DNA from: an uncultured Oxalobacteraceae bacterium
GTDB taxonomy: Bacteria > Pseudomonadota > Gammaproteobacteria > Burkholderiales > Burkholderiaceae_D
Assembly (NCBI GenBank): GCA_903893945.1
Contig: CAITOF010000098.1
Coordinates: 1-64,000, forward strand
Reading direction: 5' to 3'
DNA length: 64,000 bases
Below are positions 34,749 to 43,635 of this stretch, piece by piece. Each line of letters opens with the position of its first letter. The first letter of the stretch is position 1. Made by a program: the position numbers and the translations under genes. A model generated the notes under the pieces. It was not told the DNA's origin and did no database searches. It worked only from the letters and a program-made list of their open reading frames with translations.

Positions 34749-35865
34749 ACGCTCGCCACTGAAAAAAAGCGGCCAGGCGCGCTATCGTCTGCTGTGGAAA
34801 CTGGCCACCCTGCTGGGGGGTGTGTTCGGCCTGACAACTGCGCGCGCCGGCGACCTGCCCGAAGACAGTGCCGAGGCGATGTTTCACTATTATCATGGCG
34901 GCGGTGTAACGGCCGAGGGTCCTGCTTTACTGATACGAAAACAGATCGCTGACAGTCTTTCGATTTCAGGCGGGTATTATGTCGATTCGGTCACGAACGC
35001 ATCCATTGATGTGGTAACGACGGCCAGTTCCTATAAAGAGACCCGGACTGAATATAATGCCGGGCTGGATTATGTGTATCGTGATGCCAAAATCAACTTT
35101 ACCACGACATCAAGTCGTGAACCGGATTATGTCGCCAAAAGTAACGGCATGGATATTGCCCAGGAAACCTTCGGCGGCATGACAACCGTCAACCTGGGGT
35201 TCACGCGCGGCGAAGACGATGTGTACAAGCATAAAACCCCGACCTTTTTTGACACGGCGTCGCATTGGCAATACCGGATTGGGATAGGTCAGGTACTCAC
35301 GCCGCATTGGGTGTTGAGCCTGAATGGCGAAGCGGATAATGACGAGGGCTATCTTGGCAGTCCGTATCGGGTGGCGCGCGTGTTTGGTGCAGCGGTTCCG
35401 GAAAATGACCCACGCACCCGTTCCTCGCGTGCCGTGGATCTGAGGCTGATCGGCAATCTGGGTCATCGCGACGCATTGCACGTTGAAGTACGTCATTTCT
35501 GGGACAACTGGGCCATTGATGCGAACAATCTTGAAGTCGGGTACAGCCGTTATTTTGGCGAAAACTGGCTGGCCGATCTGTCCGCGCGGTACTACACACA
35601 GACCAAAGCGCTGTTCTACAGTGATAACGCCACCACCAATACCGAATACATCTCGCGTAACCGCCAATTAAGCAATTTCGATGATGTCGGCGTGGGGGGC
35701 AAGGTCACCTATCTGCTGAAAAAAGAAGCAATCTATACCGTAAAACTGAACGCGACCTATGATCTGACCGATTACAAATATCATGACTTTACCGATATCC
35801 GCACTGGTGAACTGTATTCCTTCAAGGCAAGTCTGGCCCAGTTGTATGTTTCCGCGACCTTTTAA
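34735..35865 (+). CDS. DUF3570-family outer-membrane barrel protein
   Basis: A 376-residue exported barrel, DUF3570 type, typically a partner of DUF4266 proteins. It starts at GTG 34735 inside the DUF4266 tail, with GGAGG 5-8 bases upstream, so translation is coupled. The signal peptide ends near TTARAGDLP. MFHYYHGGGVTAEGPALLIR and SLSISGGYYVDSVTNASIDV are the family's first strands; the rest is amphipathic strands ending in LYVSATF. Function is not established; inferred location is the outer membrane. Confidence 0.82.
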   Translation: MDAIERSPLKKSGQARYRLLWKLATLLGGVFGLTTARAGDLPEDSAEAMFHYYHGGGVTAEGPALLIRKQIADSLSISGGYYVDSVTNASIDVVTTASSYKETRTEYNAGLDYVYRDAKINFTTTSSREPDYVAKSNGMDIAQETFGGMTTVNLGFTRGEDDVYKHKTPTFFDTASHWQYRIGIGQVLTPHWVLSLNGEADNDEGYLGSPYRVARVFGAAVPENDPRTRSSRAVDLRLIGNLGHRDALHVEVRHFWDNWAIDANNLEVGYSRYFGENWLADLSARYYTQTKALFYSDNATTNTEYISRNRQLSNFDDVGVGGKVTYLLKKEAIYTVKLNATYDLTDYKYHDFTDIRTGELYSFKASLAQLYVSATF

Positions 35866-35876
35866 AGAGACGATTT

Positions 35877-36461
35877 ATGATATCCACTTTACGTAACCTG
35901 TTTGCCGGCCTGATGTTGTCGGGCCTTATGCTGAGTCCGTCAGGTGCGCAGGAAGCGCCAGCGAACCCGCCTGCTGCGCCGGATCAGGTGCCGGGAAATC
36001 AGGGTGAGACAGCGCCGGATGTGCTCGACAATCGCATACAGGACTTAAAGAGTGATGTCATCAAGCTCAACCGGGATCTGCTGGTGCTGGAAGAAGAACT
36101 GCTGTTCCCTGCCAACACGCAGGTGGTGCTGTTTGTGTCGATGGATGTCGGACTGATGTTTGATCTGGATTCGGTGCAGGTCAACATCGATGACAAGTTA
36201 ATTGCCAATTACCTGTATACTCCGCTTGAAGTCAAAGCGCTGCATCGCGGTGGCGTGCAACGGCTGTATCTGGGTAATCTGCGTGCCGGTGAACATGAGC
36301 TGGTGGCATTTTTTACCGGCGGCGGACCCCACTGGCGTGACTATAAACGCGCCACCACCGTCAAGTTTACCAAAGACACACAGGCCAAGTACGTCGAACT
36401 GCGCATCAAAGATTCCACAGCCCGACTGCAGCCTGAGTTTGATGTCAAGATCTGGGAATAG
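35877..36461 (+). CDS. Exported protein of unknown function with a short coiled coil
   Basis: A 194-residue protein with a signal peptide ending at SPSGAQEA. A Pro/Ala-rich spacer leads to a helix (NRIQDLKSDVIKLNRDLLVL) likely to form a coiled coil, then a beta domain (QVVLFVSMDVGLMFDLDSVQ, LYLGNLRAGEHELVAFFTG). Proteins in this position are often mis-named as AraC regulators; there is no DNA-binding motif here. It follows the DUF3570 gene by 11 bases. I expect it to be a periplasmic structural part of the machine. Confidence 0.65.
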   Translation: MISTLRNLFAGLMLSGLMLSPSGAQEAPANPPAAPDQVPGNQGETAPDVLDNRIQDLKSDVIKLNRDLLVLEEELLFPANTQVVLFVSMDVGLMFDLDSVQVNIDDKLIANYLYTPLEVKALHRGGVQRLYLGNLRAGEHELVAFFTGGGPHWRDYKRATTVKFTKDTQAKYVELRIKDSTARLQPEFDVKIWE

Positions 36462-36464
36462 CGC

Positions 36465-38450
36465 ATGTCCTGTTCACGCCGAATAGTGCTTATACCATTC
36501 ATCGTCATGCTGGGCGCTGCGCTCTGTGGCCTGTCAGTCGCGGCTGCCGATACCGGCAGCGCCGGACCGGGCGCTGCCTCAACAGCGCCTGGCTTGCACG
36601 ACATACAGAATCCCTATTATGGCGATGCCCTGTTCGAGTTTTATCAGGACCATTATTTCAGAACGCTGACCGGCCTGATGGTCTCGCAGCATTTTGACCG
36701 TTTCCCGCACCACGCGGAAGAAGCTGAAGTGCTGCGCGGCGGCATTCTGCTGTCCTACGGCTTACACCGTGAAGCCGGTGCGGTGTTTGAACGCCTGATC
36801 CAGAACGGCACCCAGCCGGCGACACGGGACCGGGCCTGGTTTTACCTGGCCAAGATACGCTATCAGCGCGGCTATCTTGCCCAGGCACAGGATGCCCTCA
36901 ACCGGATCGGTTCCGCTCTGACCCCGGATCTGCAGGAAGAGCGTGCGCTGCTGCAGGCCAACCTGATGATGGCGCGGGCTGATTTTGTCTCGGCGATTGG
37001 GGTTCTGCAGCCGCTGGAAGCGACCGCATCCGACCCTTTTTATGTCCGCTACAATCTGGGTATCTCACTGATGAAATCAGGCCAGCCGGCCAGCGGGGTG
37101 GCCATGCTGAATCAGGTGGGCACCGCTTTGGCAGATGACGAGGAGCATCGCAGTCTGCGTGACCGTGCCAATTTGGCATTGGGGTTTGACGCGCTGGCTC
37201 GACATCAGAATCCCGATGCACGCCATTATTTTGAGCGCATCCGGCTGAAAAGCGACGAAGCCAACAAGGCGTTGCTGGGTATGGGCTGGTCCTCGGTGGC
37301 GGACAGGGATTTTAAACAGGCGCTGGTGCCCTGGCTGGAACTGGCGCACCGCGACGATAATGACACGGCCGAACTCGAATCCCGGCTGGCCGTGCCCTAC
37401 GCGTATGCTGAACTGGGGGCGCTGCGACAATCTGCCCGACTCTACCGCGAGGCAATCGATGCGTTCGCCAAAGAAGACGCCAATCTCTCTGAATCAATAG
37501 CAGCGATTCAGTCCGGCAAACTGATTGAGGCGCTGCTGAAAGACAATCCGGGCGATGAAATGGGCTGGTACTGGAGCATCAATGCGTTGCCTGTCATGCC
37601 GCACGCGCCCCATCTGGCGCGCGTTCTGGCACAGCACGAATTTCAGGAAGCGTTCAAGAATTATCGCGACCTGCGTTATCTGGAGAGAAATCTGGACGAA
37701 TGGCGCAGCAAACTCGGCGTGTTTCAGGACATGCTGGATAATCGCCGTAAAGCATTTACCGAAAGACTGCCTGACGTGATGCAGCAATCCAGCCAGATCG
37801 GGCTGACTGCGTTGCAGCAGCGTCATGACGAGGCCGTACAGCGTCTGGTTCGCAGTGAGGCTGACCTCGCGGGAAATGGCGACGCAAGCGGGCTTGCCAA
37901 CGCACAGCAGGCTGAATTGCTTGCCCGGGTCAGGCAGGCGCAACAACTGGTTGAAAAATATCCGGATCAGCCCGAATTCAGTTCTGCCCGCGACCGGGTG
38001 CGCCTGACCGAAGGTCTGCTGGCGTGGCAACTCGCAGAGCAGGCCCCGGAGCAGGTGTGGCAGGCAAAAAAAGATCTGGACATAATTGCCGAACAGCTTG
38101 CACGGGCCAACCGGCTCGAGGCCGATCTGCTTGTCGCGCAGCGCAATGAACCCGAGCGTTTTAATGGATTCGAACAGCGCATCAGCCGGTTATCCGGGTT
38201 ACTCGATACCACGATACCCCGGATTGCCGCGCTGTCCATCGAACAGCAAGAGGCCATACAGGCTATGGCAGTCGCAGAATTAGTCCATGAAAAAAGTCTG
38301 TTGACCCAATATGCCACCCAGGCACGATTTGCTCTGGCGCAGTTGTACGACCGTGGTGCCGAGCAGTCGGCCGGGCCCCAGTCAGGCGAGGCCAACCGCG
38401 GGCATGAATCAGCAATAACGACAAAGGACGATCATGCGCGCGCGCCTTAG
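36465..38450 (+). CDS. Large periplasmic TPR protein
   Basis: A 661-residue protein with a signal peptide ending near SVAAADTG. The mature part is helical with TPR-like pairs from about residue 60 to 330 (FYLAKIRYQRGYLAQAQDAL, YVRYNLGISLMKSGQPASGV) and long helices with many Gln and Arg to the end. It lies 3 bases after the previous gene and overlaps the next by 17 bases. By position and architecture it is comparable to GltD/GltE-type TPR parts of gliding complexes, but I see no sequence proof. Confidence 0.75.
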   Translation: MSCSRRIVLIPFIVMLGAALCGLSVAAADTGSAGPGAASTAPGLHDIQNPYYGDALFEFYQDHYFRTLTGLMVSQHFDRFPHHAEEAEVLRGGILLSYGLHREAGAVFERLIQNGTQPATRDRAWFYLAKIRYQRGYLAQAQDALNRIGSALTPDLQEERALLQANLMMARADFVSAIGVLQPLEATASDPFYVRYNLGISLMKSGQPASGVAMLNQVGTALADDEEHRSLRDRANLALGFDALARHQNPDARHYFERIRLKSDEANKALLGMGWSSVADRDFKQALVPWLELAHRDDNDTAELESRLAVPYAYAELGALRQSARLYREAIDAFAKEDANLSESIAAIQSGKLIEALLKDNPGDEMGWYWSINALPVMPHAPHLARVLAQHEFQEAFKNYRDLRYLERNLDEWRSKLGVFQDMLDNRRKAFTERLPDVMQQSSQIGLTALQQRHDEAVQRLVRSEADLAGNGDASGLANAQQAELLARVRQAQQLVEKYPDQPEFSSARDRVRLTEGLLAWQLAEQAPEQVWQAKKDLDIIAEQLARANRLEADLLVAQRNEPERFNGFEQRISRLSGLLDTTIPRIAALSIEQQEAIQAMAVAELVHEKSLLTQYATQARFALAQLYDRGAEQSAGPQSGEANRGHESAITTKDDHARAP

Positions 38451-41400
38451 TCTGTCTGTTTTTGCGCTCAGCATGCTGAGCGCGTGTGCCCAGTGGCATT
38501 TTTTCGGTGGGAAAAGTGCCAGTGGTACACCTGACAATGAACCGACGATCAAATCGATCGCGGGCCGCACGGTCGACATTGAGCACGACCAGAGCGTCAC
38601 GACAAATGAGCAGCAGGCCATCGATGCTTACAAACGTTTTCTGGCCAGCGCACCCACCTCATCCAAGACGTCGGACGCCACGTTTCGCGCTGAAGCGATG
38701 CGGCGCATTGGCGATCTCGAAATGGAAAGTGCTGACGGAAAAAATGCCCAGGGCGACCCGGATTTTGCAGCAGCGATTGCCAGTTACCAGCTTTATCTGA
38801 AAAGTTACCCGAACGACCCGACCAATGACCGGGTTCTGTACCAGCTGGCGCGTGCCCAGGAGCAGAGCGGGGATCTGGGTGCCGCATTGAAGTCCCTGAA
38901 ACAGCTGGTCATCCAGTATCCGCAGACGGCGTACAGCGACGAAGCACAGTTCCGGCTGGGTGAATTGCTGTTTGCGATGGGGAATTACCCATCGGCTGAA
39001 AAAGCCTATGCCACGGTCCTGACATCGGGCGCAGCGGGCCGCTATTACGACCGTGCGCTCTACATGCAGGGCTGGACGCAATTCAAGCAGGGACAGCTTG
39101 ACGCCGCAGTGCAATCCTTTTTTGGGGTGCTCGATGTCAAGCTGACGGGCAGCGCCGGTGAGGCCGGGCTTGAGTCGATATCCGGGCTGACCCGGGCCGA
39201 CCGCGAGCTGCTCGAAGACACCTTTCGTGTTATCAGCCTGAGTCTGGAAAACATGGACGGGGCACAGTCGATCGGCAGTTATATCACGACCCCGCAACGA
39301 CGCGATTTCGAATTTCGGGTCTATGAGCAGCTCGGTGAACTGTATCTGAAACAGGAACGGATCAAGGATGCAGCGGATACCTTCAGCCTGTTTGCGCGCC
39401 AGAAACCCCTGGATGCCCATGCGCCGATCATGCAGGCACGGGTTATCGACATTTACGAAAGCACGGGATTTGTCTCGCTGGCATTGCAGGCGAAAAAAGA
39501 CTACGTGGTGCGTTACGGCAGTACCAGTGAATTTCGCCAGACCAATCCGCAAGGGTGGGAAAAGGCCCAGAATCTGGTAAAAGTGCATCTGGCCGAATTG
39601 GCCGGTTATTATCACGCCAACGCGCAGAAAAGCAGGAATAAAGACGATTACGACGAGGCCATTCATTGGTATCGCGACTATCTGACCTCGTTCCCGACCG
39701 ATAAAGAGGCGGCTGAAAATAATTTCCTGCTGGCCGAATTGCTGTATGAAGATGCGCGCTACGCCGAGGCCAGTGTCGAATACCAGAAAACTGCCTACCA
39801 GTATCCGGAAAATCCGCGCAGCGCGGATGCGGGTTACGCCGCACTGTTAAGCTACGCGCACCAGATCGACAGTGCCGATGCCGGGGCGTTGCCGGCACTG
39901 CAGAAAAACAGTGTCAACAGTGCGTTGCAGTTTGCCGGCACGTTCACGACCGACCCGCGTGCCGCGCCGGTTCTGGCCAACGCGGCGGAGAAATTGCTGA
40001 ACCTGAAAGATGACCCCCAGGCCGCCAGCGTTGCCCAGAAAATTCTTGATCTGCAACCCGCCGCGAAAGATGAACAACGGCGCATCGCCTGGACAGTGCT
40101 GGCCTATACCCGCTTTGACAGCGGTGAATTTCACGCATCCGAACAGGCGTTTTCCGAGGCGCTGGCACTGACTGCCGCGGATGCACCCAATCGGCATGAT
40201 CTGATCGAACAGCAGGCCGCCGCCATCTATAAACAGGGCGAACAGGCGCGCGACGCGGGTCAGTACAGTGAGGCGGTCGCCAATTTCGCGCGGGTCAGCG
40301 CGCTGGCACCGGGGTCGTCGATTCGCGCCACAGCCGACTATGACGCGGCAGCAGCGATGATCGCCCTGAAAGACTGGGATCATGCGGCTGTGCAGCTGGA
40401 GAATTTCCGCCAGCGTTATCCCGGCAATCCGCTGACAGCCCAGGTTGGTGACAAACTTGCGGTCGTCTATCTGGAGCAGGGACAATGGAATAACGCCGCC
40501 CTTGAGCTTGATGCCATTGCCGCAACCAGGAGCGACAGCAAGGTGGCCAGCGACATGCTGTGGCAGGCGGCGCAACTGCATGAAAAAGCCGGCGTCCGAG
40601 GTGCCGCCGCCAGGGACTATGAACGTTATTTGAGCCTGAATGCGGATCACCCCGGCCTGGCACTGGAAGCGCGCTTTCAGCTGGCGCAGCTTGCCCGGCT
40701 TGATGGCAACAGTGCGCATGAACAGGTGCTGATGAAAGAACTGGTCGCCAGCGAACAGAACGCCGGTGCGGCCCGCACCGATCGGACCCGTTACCTGGCT
40801 GCCAAAGCCTCGCTGGTGCTGGCCGAACCGATTGCCGATGCGTACCGAAAAGTGGTCTTGAAGGAACCGCTCAAAAAGCAGCTCAAGCTGAAGAAAGCCC
40901 GAATGGAAGAGGTACTAAAGGCCTACTCGACGGCCACTGGTTACGGCGTGGCCGATGTAACGACCGAAGCGACTTATGACATTGCAACGATATATCGCGA
41001 TTTTGGCAAGGCGTTAATGGTCTCTGAACGCCCTGCAAAGCTGAACAAAGTCGAACGCGAACAGTATGACGTGATGCTCGAAGAACAGGCATTCCCGTTT
41101 GAAGAAAAGGCGATTGAGATATACGAACTGAATGCAGCGCGCACGGCCAGCGGCATTTATGATGAGTGGGTACAGAAAAGTCTGCTGGCGTTGCGCGAAT
41201 TGAAACCGGCCCGTTATGCCAAGTCCGAACGCAGCGCTGCACCGGATGGCGGGTCGACCGGGGCGAACAGTCTGAACCGGTCGGCCATCGCGTTACGCCA
41301 GCAGGGCCAGTTTGATAAAGCGGAACAGGCCTATCGGGACGCCCTTGCTGCCGACGCCAACGACAGCCTGGCCGTGCTGAACCTGGGGATTTTATATGAC

Positions 41401-41550
41401 CTGTATCTGAACGACACCCAGCAGGCCATGGATTTGTATGCGCGCTATCTGGCCATGCACCCCGAGGGGGACGCGGAGGTGTCGAAATGGATCACCGAAC
41501 TGAAGAATCGCAAACCGTCGAAGGCTGCACAACAGGGAGCTAAATCATGA
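38434..41550 (+). CDS. Large TPR lipoprotein (GltE/AglT-like position)
   Basis: A 1038-residue lipoprotein (LSMLSACAQ lipobox) packed with TPR repeats along most of its length. Examples are FQLAQLARLDGNSAHE and AIASYQLYLKSYPNDPTNDR; a final TPR pair (LRQQGQFDKAEQAYRDALAA, LNLGILYDLYLNDTQQAMDL) closes it. AAKASLVLAEPIADAYRKV and the region around 930-1000 are not repeats. It starts inside the stop region of the previous gene (17-base overlap) and overlaps the next gene by 4 bases. Such long TPR lipoproteins in TolQR loci are thought to span the periplasm; the role here is inferred. Confidence 0.78.
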   Translation: MRARLSLSVFALSMLSACAQWHFFGGKSASGTPDNEPTIKSIAGRTVDIEHDQSVTTNEQQAIDAYKRFLASAPTSSKTSDATFRAEAMRRIGDLEMESADGKNAQGDPDFAAAIASYQLYLKSYPNDPTNDRVLYQLARAQEQSGDLGAALKSLKQLVIQYPQTAYSDEAQFRLGELLFAMGNYPSAEKAYATVLTSGAAGRYYDRALYMQGWTQFKQGQLDAAVQSFFGVLDVKLTGSAGEAGLESISGLTRADRELLEDTFRVISLSLENMDGAQSIGSYITTPQRRDFEFRVYEQLGELYLKQERIKDAADTFSLFARQKPLDAHAPIMQARVIDIYESTGFVSLALQAKKDYVVRYGSTSEFRQTNPQGWEKAQNLVKVHLAELAGYYHANAQKSRNKDDYDEAIHWYRDYLTSFPTDKEAAENNFLLAELLYEDARYAEASVEYQKTAYQYPENPRSADAGYAALLSYAHQIDSADAGALPALQKNSVNSALQFAGTFTTDPRAAPVLANAAEKLLNLKDDPQAASVAQKILDLQPAAKDEQRRIAWTVLAYTRFDSGEFHASEQAFSEALALTAADAPNRHDLIEQQAAAIYKQGEQARDAGQYSEAVANFARVSALAPGSSIRATADYDAAAAMIALKDWDHAAVQLENFRQRYPGNPLTAQVGDKLAVVYLEQGQWNNAALELDAIAATRSDSKVASDMLWQAAQLHEKAGVRGAAARDYERYLSLNADHPGLALEARFQLAQLARLDGNSAHEQVLMKELVASEQNAGAARTDRTRYLAAKASLVLAEPIADAYRKVVLKEPLKKQLKLKKARMEEVLKAYSTATGYGVADVTTEATYDIATIYRDFGKALMVSERPAKLNKVEREQYDVMLEEQAFPFEEKAIEIYELNAARTASGIYDEWVQKSLLALRELKPARYAKSERSAAPDGGSTGANSLNRSAIALRQQGQFDKAEQAYRDALAADANDSLAVLNLGILYDLYLNDTQQAMDLYARYLAMHPEGDAEVSKWITELKNRKPSKAAQQGAKS

Positions 41551-41900
41551 AACCGATGACCAGTTTGTTGGCCGTGCTTTTTCTGGCGCCGGCCATGGCA
41601 CAGGATCATGCAGACATTGACCGGTCACAGATCATTGGTAACCGGGAATTGCCCAAAGTGCTGTACATTGTACCCTGGAAAAAGCCACTGCCCGGCGATC
41701 TGTCTGGTCGGCCACTGGAAAGCGTGCTCGATGAAGCGCTGGCGCCGGTCGACAAAGAGGTATTCCAGCGCCAGGTCAGGTATCAGACCCAACCGGTTGA
41801 CGAGAGCCGGCAGCAACCAGCCAGTAAGCAGGAGAATGCGCAGGCAGACAGGCAGCAGCGGTCGACCAGCAGTTCCGTATCAACAGGCAGTGTGAAATAA
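41547..41900 (+). CDS. Small exported protein of unknown function
   Basis: A 117-residue protein with a signal peptide ending at PAMAQDHA. The central segment IIGNRELPKVLYIVPWKKPL is the only strongly structured part, followed by a Gln/Ser-rich tail. ATG overlaps the previous stop by four bases (ATGA). It may be a linker protein of the complex; I recognise no family. Confidence 0.62.
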   Translation: MKPMTSLLAVLFLAPAMAQDHADIDRSQIIGNRELPKVLYIVPWKKPLPGDLSGRPLESVLDEALAPVDKEVFQRQVRYQTQPVDESRQQPASKQENAQADRQQRSTSSSVSTGSVK

Positions 41901-41937
41901 ACCAGCATCCCAACACCTTTTTTGTGGAGTTTTAATT

Positions 41938-42606
41938 ATGGATACCCTAGACCTTGCCATCAAATTTTTCCGCGATTGCGGATTATTTATTTACCCGAGC
42001 TTATTGATCATGTCTTTAGGTGTCACTATCGCGATAGAGCGCTTTATTTTTCTGAACAGGGCCCGGTCCCAGAATCGGCGTCTGTGGGGTCAGGTACTGC
42101 CGCTGCTGCAAAAAGGCCAGTTCAAGGAAGTGCTGGGCATCACCTCCGACGCGGACGCCGCCGTGGGCAAGATCATTTATTACGGTCTGGTCCGCATGCA
42201 GAGCCCGGGACGTCGCGAAGACTACGATTCGGCCATGGAAGAGGGCATGATGGAAATTGTGCCGCGTCTGGAAAAACGCACGCATTACATCGCCACCTTT
42301 GCCAACGTGATTACCCTGGTCGGGTTGCTCGGGACAATTATCGGCCTGATTAAAGGGTTTACAGCGGTGGCCCAGGTGAATCCTGCCGAAAAGGCCGAAA
42401 TGCTGTCGGCAAGTATTTCGATTGCGATGAATAACACGGCGTTTGCGCTGATGGTGGCGATCCCGTTCCTGCTGATTCATGCCTTTCTGCAGGCTAAAAC
42501 GGGTGAGATTGTCGATGGTCTGGAGTCGGCAAAAATGACGTTTCTGAATCTGGTTCAGCGCATCCGCTCGGAACAGGCCGCTGCGGCTGAAGCCAGGAAA
42601 TCATGA
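41938..42606 (+). CDS. MotA/TolQ/ExbB-family proton channel protein
   Basis: A 222-residue inner-membrane protein with three expected membrane helices: about residues 15-35, 120-145 and 160-185. The last two include the family core (NVITLVGLLGTIIGLIKGF, SASISIAMNNTAFALMVAIPF). It should form the pentameric stator with the two TolR-like proteins that follow. GGAG-like GTGGAG is 9 bases before the ATG. In Myxococcus the corresponding protein is AglR. Overlap with the next gene is ATGA. Confidence 0.88.
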   Translation: MDTLDLAIKFFRDCGLFIYPSLLIMSLGVTIAIERFIFLNRARSQNRRLWGQVLPLLQKGQFKEVLGITSDADAAVGKIIYYGLVRMQSPGRREDYDSAMEEGMMEIVPRLEKRTHYIATFANVITLVGLLGTIIGLIKGFTAVAQVNPAEKAEMLSASISIAMNNTAFALMVAIPFLLIHAFLQAKTGEIVDGLESAKMTFLNLVQRIRSEQAAAAEARKS

Positions 42607-43094
42607 AAGTCCGGCGCCTGCGCAAAGATGTCGCGCACCTTGAAATTACCGCGTTCATTAACCTGATCGTGGTGCTGGTACCGTTTCTGCTGTCGACGGC
42701 GGTATTTACCCGTTTGGCGGTGATTGATCTGACCTTGCCCGCCAGGAATTCACAGGCACTGGAGCAGGTCAAAGCGGACAATCTGCAACTGGAAATTGTG
42801 GTGCGGTCGGATGCACTCGAGGTGGGCGACCGGATCGGTGGCCTGATACAGCGCATACCGGCGACCGACCACGGACCGGACCTGCGTGCCCTGACCACTC
42901 TGGCGGAACAGCTGAAAACGCGCTTTCCCGACAAAAATGAAGCGTCGGTACTGGCGGAGCCGGATACGTCGTATGACACCATCGTGAAAGTCATGGATGC
43001 GATTCGTGTCGGCCATGTTGTCCAGGGCGATAAAGTGGTGCGGTCTGAGCTGTTTCCGGCCATTTCGATTGGCGATGCACCGGTCAGAAAATAA
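42603..43094 (+). CDS. TolR/ExbD-like protein lacking the membrane aspartate
   Basis: A 163-residue single-helix TolR-family protein. The N-terminal helix reads LEITAFINLIVVLVPFLLST, where the usual aspartate of this family's helix (I-D-V/L) is Asn20. The periplasmic domain extends to the C-terminus. Asn at this position should break proton-coupled function on its own; it may form a heterodimer with the downstream Asp-containing protein. It overlaps the previous gene by four bases. Confidence 0.83.
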   Translation: MKVRRLRKDVAHLEITAFINLIVVLVPFLLSTAVFTRLAVIDLTLPARNSQALEQVKADNLQLEIVVRSDALEVGDRIGGLIQRIPATDHGPDLRALTTLAEQLKTRFPDKNEASVLAEPDTSYDTIVKVMDAIRVGHVVQGDKVVRSELFPAISIGDAPVRK

Positions 43095-43137
43095 AAACAG
43101 GCGATCGGTTGAAAGTGAAAAAAGGGGTTGATAAGTC

Positions 43138-43635
43138 ATGAAACTCACCATGCGACAAAAACGCGCGGAACGCCGCAAGCGCAATCTGACTATGGTCGAT
43201 ATGAACCTGGTTTCATTGATCGACGTATTCACCATCCTGATTTTTTTCCTGCTGTCCAATTCAGTGGGCGTCGATTCACTGCCCAGCCCGAAAGCGGTAC
43301 TGTTGCCGGAATCAATTGCCGAGCAGAGTCCGCGCGATACCGTGGTGGTGATTGTCAGCGGGACAGAAATTCTGGTCGAAGGTCGCAAGGTGGCCTCGGT
43401 GCCGGATGTGCTGGCCATGGATGGCGACATCATAGGGGCGCTCAAGAATGAACTCGATCTGCTGCAATCCAGCCGAAAAATCATACGCAAGGAAAATGAA
43501 GCCCAGAGCAAACAGCTGACCATTATGGGGGACAGGGAAATTCCCTATCGTCTGCTGCGCAAAATCATGGTGACCAGCGCCAGTGCCAATTTCAGCGATG
43601 TCTCGTTCGCAGTGCGGCAGAGGAGTGAATCATGA
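43138..43635 (+). CDS. TolR/ExbD-like protein with the membrane aspartate
   Basis: A 165-residue TolR-family protein. A basic cytoplasmic N-terminus (KRAERRKRN) is followed by the helix MNLVSLIDVFTILIFFLLSN, with the proton-path Asp29 in place. A periplasmic domain follows. With the TolQ-like protein it should make the energising stator. It differs from its neighbour at the key residue. Overlaps the next gene by 4 bases. Confidence 0.86.
   Translation: MKLTMRQKRAERRKRNLTMVDMNLVSLIDVFTILIFFLLSNSVGVDSLPSPKAVLLPESIAEQSPRDTVVVIVSGTEILVEGRKVASVPDVLAMDGDIIGALKNELDLLQSSRKIIRKENEAQSKQLTIMGDREIPYRLLRKIMVTSASANFSDVSFAVRQRSES

Noticed and set aside
38659-40719. Long minus-strand open frames (335 and 290 codons) opposite the TPR lipoprotein gene
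   Set aside because: They are antisense shadows of a strongly coding plus-strand frame with clear TPR repeats and lipobox; no motif is seen in the antisense translations.
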